Assembly: GCA_017399555.1 (NCBI GenBank)
Contig: JAFQBW010000014.1
Location: 1 to 64,000 of the forward strand
Direction: 5' to 3'
DNA length: 64,000 nt
Source of the DNA: Methanocorpusculum sp.
GTDB lineage: Archaea; Halobacteriota; Methanomicrobia; Methanomicrobiales; Methanocorpusculaceae
Both the position numbers and the translations under genes were made by a program. The notes beneath the pieces were generated by a model. It was not told the DNA's origin and made no database searches. It saw nothing but the letters and a program-made list of their open reading frames with translations. This document shows, one piece after another, positions 59,854 to 64,000 of the stretch (its first letter is position 1; every line of letters begins with the position of its first letter).

Positions 59854-61673
59854 AAATCCGGTTCACCAAATCCCAGAAGCGTACCATTCTCCGGATTGCG
59901 GCGTCTGCTGTTCTCTTAGGAGTAGCCGCGGCGCTCCCGCTTGAGGGAGTCCTGAAGCTTACTGCTTTTCTGATTCCATATCTGGTAATCGGATGGGACG
60001 TTCTCTACCGGGCAATTATGAACATTGCCCGCGGAAGAGTCTTTGATGAAAACTTCCTCATGGGACTTGCTACAATAGGAGCACTCGCTATTGGGCAGTA
60101 TCCGGAAGCGGTTTTTGTCATGCTCTTCTATCAGACCGGAGAACTCTTCCAGGATGTTGCGGTTGCCCGCTCGCGGCAGTCGATTGCAGACCTGATGAGT
60201 ATTGCCCCTGACACGGCAAACCTGCTTTCCGGAGGGGTGTATGTTACTGTTTCCCCGGAGGAGGTTCCAATCGGTTCGACGATTCTGATTCGTCCCGGTG
60301 AGCGGATTCCGCTGGACGGCGTTGTGCTTGACGGAACGTCAGAGCTGGATACGGCGGCGCTTACGGGAGAGTCTGTTCCAAGACCGGTCTCAGTCGGCGA
60401 TGCGGTTATCTCCGGCTGTATCAACCTGCGGGGAGTCTTAACAGTAAAAACGGAAAAGACCTTCGGTGACTCTGCAGTATCGCGCATCCTGGAACTCGTG
60501 GAAAATGCCGCCGCGAAAAAAGCAAAGGCGGAGAACTTCATCAGCGTCTTTGCACGGTATTATACACCGGCTGTTGTGGTTGCCGCACTTGCCGCAGCGT
60601 TCATCCCGCCGCTGTTCTTCAACGGTGTCTGGGAGGAATGGATTTTCCGTGCGCTCATCTTCCTCGTCGTCTCCTGCCCGTGTGCACTGGTAATCTCCAT
60701 CCCGCTTGGATTCTTCGGCGGAATCGGTGCGGCTTCTAGGCATGGAATTCTGGTAAAAGGCGGCAACTATCTCGAAGCGCTTGCCAAAGCGGACACCTTT
60801 GTCTTCGATAAGACAGGGACAATCACTACCGGAACCTTCTCGGTTGTTTCTGCGGATGCAGAGGCACTGTACTATGCGGCTCACGCAGGCGCGGAAAGTA
60901 CTCATCCGCTTTCGGTTTCCATCCGCGAATCGTTCGGTGAGATTGACCGTTCCCGCGTTCGAAACATCACGGAAATTGGCGGGCGCGGCATCTCGGCAGA
61001 GGTTGACGGACACTTTGTACTTTCCGGAAATGCAAACCTCCTCAGAGAGCACGGAGTCGCGTTTACTCCTTCTGCCGCGGATGCCACAGCGGTTTATGTC
61101 TCGGTGGACGGGCAGTATGTTGGCTGTGTGTCTCTGGAAGATATCGTCAAGCCGGAAGCGGCACAGGCATTCGCGGAACTTCGCTCGCTTGGTATTTCCC
61201 GCACGGTAATGCTTACCGGCGACCGTGAGGAAGCGGCAGAGCGTGTTGCGGAGGCGGTCGGAGTTTCCGCATTCCAGGCAAACCTTCTCCCGCAGGATAA
61301 GGTTTCCGCTGTCGAAGAACTGCTGGGCGGCAAAGGACATCTGGTCTTTGTCGGAGACGGCATCAACGATGCGCCGGTTCTCGCGCGGGCTGATATCGGC
61401 GTTGCTATGGGGGCTCTTGGAAGCGACGCTGCGATAGAAGCGGCGGATGTTGTCTTAATGGACGATTCCTTAACGCGTCTTCCGGAAGCAGTCCGCATTG
61501 CCCGCAAGACTCGTCGTATCGTCTGGCAGAATATTATCTTCGCGCTCGGCATCAAGTTCGGCGTCATTATCCTTGCGGTGTTCGGGTATGCCAATATGTG
61601 GGAAGCAATCTTTGCGGATGTCGGGGTTGCAGTAATAGCCATCCTCAACGCTATGCGGATGCTTCGGGTGTAA
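59850..61673 (+). CDS. Heavy-metal P1B-type ATPase, CadA/ZntA-like
   Basis: 607 residues with all P-type motifs: TGES in the actuator domain, the CPC metal site in SCPCALVISIPLG, the phosphorylation site DKTGTITTG, and GDGINDAPVLARADIGVAMG. The FFGGIGAASRHGILVKGGNYLEAL stretch and NMWEAIFADVGVAVIAILNAMRML end are those of P1B-2 (Zn, Cd, Pb) pumps. It has no N-terminal HMA domain; the preceding 73-residue gene supplies one. Exports the metal at the expense of ATP. Controlled by the HxlR palindrome. Confidence 0.93.
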   Translation: MKIRFTKSQKRTILRIAASAVLLGVAAALPLEGVLKLTAFLIPYLVIGWDVLYRAIMNIARGRVFDENFLMGLATIGALAIGQYPEAVFVMLFYQTGELFQDVAVARSRQSIADLMSIAPDTANLLSGGVYVTVSPEEVPIGSTILIRPGERIPLDGVVLDGTSELDTAALTGESVPRPVSVGDAVISGCINLRGVLTVKTEKTFGDSAVSRILELVENAAAKKAKAENFISVFARYYTPAVVVAALAAAFIPPLFFNGVWEEWIFRALIFLVVSCPCALVISIPLGFFGGIGAASRHGILVKGGNYLEALAKADTFVFDKTGTITTGTFSVVSADAEALYYAAHAGAESTHPLSVSIRESFGEIDRSRVRNITEIGGRGISAEVDGHFVLSGNANLLREHGVAFTPSAADATAVYVSVDGQYVGCVSLEDIVKPEAAQAFAELRSLGISRTVMLTGDREEAAERVAEAVGVSAFQANLLPQDKVSAVEELLGGKGHLVFVGDGINDAPVLARADIGVAMGALGSDAAIEAADVVLMDDSLTRLPEAVRIARKTRRIVWQNIIFALGIKFGVIILAVFGYANMWEAIFADVGVAVIAILNAMRMLRV

Positions 61674-61730
61674 TATACATTACATCATATTTTTTAGTAA
61701 TGAACGTTATACATAATCCATACTTGCCGT

Positions 61731-62216
61731 ATGTTTGAACAAAGAATTTTTGAAACCGATTTTCGCATCGCTTTTCAGGAAGAGCTTGACCGCCGCGGGA
61801 TGTCTATTCGCCAGTTATCAGAACTTACCGGAATTCCTGCGGTAACTTTGTATAAAATCGCTTCCGGAGAACGCGACCCGCGTCTATCCACGGTGAAGAA
61901 GATTGTTGCGGTATTTTCCCCGAACCATGGAAAATTTATCGCGGTGATTGCCGCGAAGTTCCTGCTTGACGAGGTCGAGGGAACAAAAATTCAGGCTGAC
62001 GGCGTTGAGTACCGGCTGAAAGGATACACCGCAAACTCTCTGGAGGACTGTCTCGTTGCGGCGATTCATGCACGAAATGAAGGGGCTGCCGGAATTATCT
62101 GTGCGCCGATTTTATCCGGTCTCGTTGAGCGGGTTGTCGATGTTCCGGTTGCTATCATGAAGCCGGAGATGAAGGCTGCAACGTCTGCCGCGCACTCCAT
62201 CATCCAGCGTCTCTGA
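61731..62216 (+). CDS. XRE-type helix-turn-helix protein with sensor-like C-terminal domain
   Basis: 161 residues. The XRE-type HTH is at about 18-58 (EELDRRGMSIRQLSELTGIPAVTLYKIASGERDPRLSTVKKIV). The remaining 90 residues form an alpha/beta domain: FIAVIAAKFLLDEVEGTKIQADGVEY, LEDCLVAAIHARNEGAAGIICAPI and VDVPVAIMKPE. This is reminiscent of PrpR-N-like phosphosugar or effector-sensing domains. Such proteins occur in methanogens and have no proven ligand. It follows the ATPase by 57 bp with its own TATA-like region. Confidence 0.72.
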   Translation: MFEQRIFETDFRIAFQEELDRRGMSIRQLSELTGIPAVTLYKIASGERDPRLSTVKKIVAVFSPNHGKFIAVIAAKFLLDEVEGTKIQADGVEYRLKGYTANSLEDCLVAAIHARNEGAAGIICAPILSGLVERVVDVPVAIMKPEMKAATSAAHSIIQRL

Positions 62217-62263
62217 ACTCACAGATACCTTATTTACCTGTCAGGACAATATTCAAAGAAGAG

Positions 62264-62533
62264 ATGAGCAGCTACTGGGTTGTCCGCTGTCCGAACTGCC
62301 GTGAGTTCACGTATACTGATAAATACGGAAAGTGGAAGCTCTGCCCGGTCTGCGGCGAGGTAATTTCGCTCTCGGAAGTGCCGGTGTATCTGGAAGTAAA
62401 TGATTTCTCAGAAGCAGAGGAGTTAATCGGAGCAGTGCATCGGTATCTTTCGCATACCGGAAGAATTGACCTGCATCCTGAAGAGGTAAAACTGATTCGG
62501 GAAAAATATATGGAATGGCTTTCTTCTGCCTGA
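62264..62533 (+). CDS. DUF1922 zinc-ribbon protein
   Basis: 89 residues: WVVRCPNCREFTYTDKYGKWKLCPVCGEVI is a zinc ribbon of four Cys (CPNC and CPVC). The rest (EVPVYLEVNDFSEAEELIGAVHRYL, LIREKYMEWL) is helical. This is the archaeal DUF1922 family, function unknown. It is tail to tail with a second, very short zinc-ribbon gene on the other strand, 1 nt apart. Confidence 0.82.
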   Translation: MSSYWVVRCPNCREFTYTDKYGKWKLCPVCGEVISLSEVPVYLEVNDFSEAEELIGAVHRYLSHTGRIDLHPEEVKLIREKYMEWLSSA

Positions 62534-62534
62534 G

Positions 62535-62687
62535 TTACCAGAGTTTTCCGCAGTGGGGACAGAGGATTGCCGGTCTTCTTCCGCATTTCGGGCAGAGGAG
62601 TTCTCCGCGCGGGTTTTGGATGAGTTCAGTGCCGCACTCACGGCAGTAAATGTCGCGTTTGAATCCGCAGGTGTGTTCTACGACCAT
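62535..62687 (-). CDS. 50-residue double zinc-ribbon protein
   Basis: A short open frame from the ATG at 62687 to the TAA at 62535. The product begins MVVEHTCGFKRDIYCRECG and continues LLCPKCGRR, LCPHCGKLW. There are four Cys pairs or singles: C7, CREC (15-18), CPKC (32-35) and CPHC (43-46). Seven cysteines and a His in 50 residues make chance unlikely, and CxxC-G knuckles are typical of rubredoxin-like ribbons. The frame is convergent with the DUF1922 gene with a 1-nt gap. Function unknown. Confidence 0.75.
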   Translation of the reverse strand: MVVEHTCGFKRDIYCRECGTELIQNPRGELLCPKCGRRPAILCPHCGKLW

Positions 62688-62844
62688 ATGTTATTATTCT
62701 ATTCTCCCTAAGAGAAGATAGAGTTTGCCTGCCGTCCCTCTTCCCATGATTCCATGAGGGAGTTGCAGCATGAGTTTTTTTTGAACAATAGATTGTATTG
62801 TGAATTATTTTTTCGTGGATTTTATAGAAGAGTATTTAGTGTTT

Positions 62845-62870
62845 TCTCTCCTATATAATAAGACAATTAG
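62845..62870 (+). promoter_or_regulatory. TATA box of the tRNA-Leu gene
   Basis: CTATATAATA (62851-62860) lies just before the mature tRNA start at 62871. This is a good archaeal TATA box placed for a short leader. Confidence 0.55.
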
Positions 62871-62953
62871 GCGAGGGTTGCCAAGTCGGTCAACGGCGCT
62901 GCGTTTAGGGCGCAGTCTCTAGGAGTTCAAGGGTTCGAATCCCTTCCCTCGCA
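62871..62953 (+). tRNA. tRNA-Leu (UAG)
   Basis: 83 nt that fold into a full cloverleaf. The acceptor stem is GCGAGGG/CCCTCGC with discriminator A. The anticodon stem is CTGCG/CGCAG with loop TTTAGGG, giving anticodon TAG. A variable arm of about 14 nt follows, making this a class II tRNA. The T arm is AAGGG/CCCTT with loop TTCGAAT. The class II variable arm together with TAG fixes leucine (codons CUN). CCA is not encoded. No intron is seen. Confidence 0.95.
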
Positions 62954-63083
62954 CTTCGCCCGTATCCGCCCCGGGAGCCTAAGGGGCATGCGGCAACTTT
63001 GTTGCCTTAGCCCCACGGTCATTTTCTTATCTTGTTTTCAACCTTGATGATTATTAGTCAGAAACGCGTATAGTATACCTAGT
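62954..63083. repeat. Copy of the dispersed internal-loop hairpin family
   Basis: A hairpin at 62983-63014: outer stem GGGGC/GCCCC, internal loop ATGC on one side and TTA on the other, inner stem GGCAAC/GTTGCC with loop TTT. On the reverse strand it reads with the same TAA/GCAT internal loop as the copies at 3273 and 3354. An 11-bp palindrome GTATA-G-TATAC (63068-63078) lies 5 bp before the fbp start. Confidence 0.65.
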
Positions 63084-63968
63084 ATGACCACACTGCCTGA
63101 ATATCTCAAAAACTGCGGTGTCGATGAAGACCTTTCTGCCATCATCTCTCTGATTGGCGCACAGGCCGCTCCAATCCGCGATGCATTTATCTCTAACCAG
63201 AACTATGCAGAATCCACCAACTCCTCCGGGGAAACCCAGGCGGAGATGGATACCTGGTCCGACAACCACATTACTAATGTCCTTGCCGAGAGCGGGCTTG
63301 TCCGTGAAGTCGCATCCGAGGAACGCGATGACATTGTAAAACTCAATGAATCTGCAAAATACTCCGTTGTCATGGACCCGCTGGATGGTTCTTCCTTAAT
63401 CAAAGTCAACCTCTGCGTGGGAACCATTGTCGGAATCTACGAGGGAAGCTGCATGAAGGCAGGAAAGGACCTCAAGGCTGCATTCTATGTACTCTATGGT
63501 CCGATGACTACCCTTACCGTCTCTGTTGGAAAAGGAGTTGCCATCTTCGCACAGGACAAAGACGGCGTTTATCAGATGCTGAAAAACAACGTCAAGATTC
63601 CGGAAGGAAACCTCTACGGAAGCGGCGGCGTCAGAACTGAATGGCTCGGCAAACACGCCAAGTTCGTCAACCGCATCGAAAACGAGGGAGCAAAGAACCG
63701 CTACTCCGGATCATTCGTTGCAGACTTCCACCAGATTCTCCAGTACGGCGGTGTTTATGCCTATCCGCCAAGCGAAAAACAGCCGAACGGCAAACTCCGC
63801 TTAGTCTTCGAGGTCAACCCGATTGGCTACCTCGCAGTCCAGGCCGGAGGTGCAGTCTCCAACGGAACCAAGACCACACTTGACATCGTACCGGAGGATG
63901 TCCACCAGAGAACCATCGTCTATGTCGGAAGCCACGGCATGATTGCCAAGATTGAAGCAATCGAGTAA
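63084..63968 (+). CDS. fbp: Class I fructose-1,6-bisphosphatase
   Basis: 294 residues of the class I family: SNQNYAESTNSSGETQAEMD near the N terminus, VMDPLDGSS (metal-binding DPLDGSS), SVGKGVAIFAQDKDG and RYSGSFVADFHQIL (the phosphate-binding end). It hydrolyses fructose-1,6-bisphosphate in gluconeogenesis. Most archaea use the bifunctional FBP aldolase/phosphatase; a class I enzyme is known in some Methanomicrobia. It lies just before a partial gene whose ATG overlaps its stop. Confidence 0.92.
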   Translation: MTTLPEYLKNCGVDEDLSAIISLIGAQAAPIRDAFISNQNYAESTNSSGETQAEMDTWSDNHITNVLAESGLVREVASEERDDIVKLNESAKYSVVMDPLDGSSLIKVNLCVGTIVGIYEGSCMKAGKDLKAAFYVLYGPMTTLTVSVGKGVAIFAQDKDGVYQMLKNNVKIPEGNLYGSGGVRTEWLGKHAKFVNRIENEGAKNRYSGSFVADFHQILQYGGVYAYPPSEKQPNGKLRLVFEVNPIGYLAVQAGGAVSNGTKTTLDIVPEDVHQRTIVYVGSHGMIAKIEAIE

Positions 63969-64000
63969 TGTACACAGTCACGGTTTACGCAAAACCCCTC
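63968..64000 (+). CDS. Start of a further gene, truncated by the window edge
   Basis: An ATG overlaps the fbp stop (TAATG), and 11 codons (MYTVTVYAKPL) are visible before the edge. The overlap suggests co-transcription with fbp. Too short to assign a family. Confidence 0.5.
   Translation, partial: MYTVTVYAKPL

Noticed and set aside
63968-64000. Assigning the truncated last frame to a glutaredoxin-like family
   Set aside because: Eleven residues are not enough, and no CxxC motif is visible within the window.

Overview
The window is archaeal and most likely from a hydrogenotrophic methanogen of the Methanomicrobiales; Methanocorpusculum or a close relative is my guess from overall feel, not from a search. 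The archaeal assignment rests on genes seen here: family B DNA polymerase, an RFC small-subunit homologue, Nmd3, a Taw2/Trm5-type wybutosine enzyme, pantoate kinase plus phosphopantoate-beta-alanine ligase, archaeal-type SecD/SecF, DUF424 and DUF1922 proteins. The methanogen assignment rests on FmdE and the F420H2 oxidase-type flavodiiron protein. Several promoters show archaeal TATA-like boxes, some with apparently leaderless starts.

Layout. 0-3.5 kb: lipoproteins, a membrane-anchored winged-helix regulator, and repeat-rich DNA. 3.5-7.4 kb: a FecBCD-type metal or metal-complex ABC importer with a histidine-rich ATPase, divergent from an FmdE-domain gene. 7.5-20.9 kb: a surface-glycan locus. 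It holds a complete Wbp-type gene set for a UDP-2,3-diacetamido-uronic acid, a WbpG/PseA-like amidotransferase, glycosyltransferases, and a nonulosonic-acid module with a CMP-sugar synthetase fused to a PseG-like hydrolase next to a NeuB-like synthase. Several genes here are visibly more AT-rich than the rest of the window. 20.9-24.0 kb: an accessory island bounded by two direct copies of the secD 3' end, containing a MITE-like element, an AlbA_2/ATPase protein and a truncated DUF4143 gene.

24.0-28.2 kb: secD, secF and a large parallel-beta-helix surface protein. 28.2-35.7 kb: a tight operon linking DUF424, Nmd3, Taw2, three CoA-biosynthesis enzymes and a clamp-loader-like ATPase, followed by a small unknown gene and a nitroreductase. 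35.9-47.0 kb: membrane pyrophosphatase, flavodiiron oxidase, IleRS, HPRT, a TPR protein and an aminotransferase. 47.1-47.65 kb: a pair of conserved 244-bp noncoding repeats. 47.7-50.2 kb: a GntR/YtrA-type regulator with an ABC-2 exporter. 50.2-57.6 kb: TraX, malate dehydrogenase, PolB, YdeI-like, DUF5803, threonine synthase and a YdjM-like membrane protein. 57.6-64 kb: a flippase, an HxlR-controlled heavy-metal efflux pair with a perfect palindromic operator, small zinc-ribbon genes (one of only 50 residues), tRNA-Leu(UAG) and class I fructose-1,6-bisphosphatase.

The least explained parts are the secD-flanked island, a dispersed family of hairpins with a conserved asymmetric internal loop, the 244-bp repeat pair, and the His-rich importer facing fmdE.
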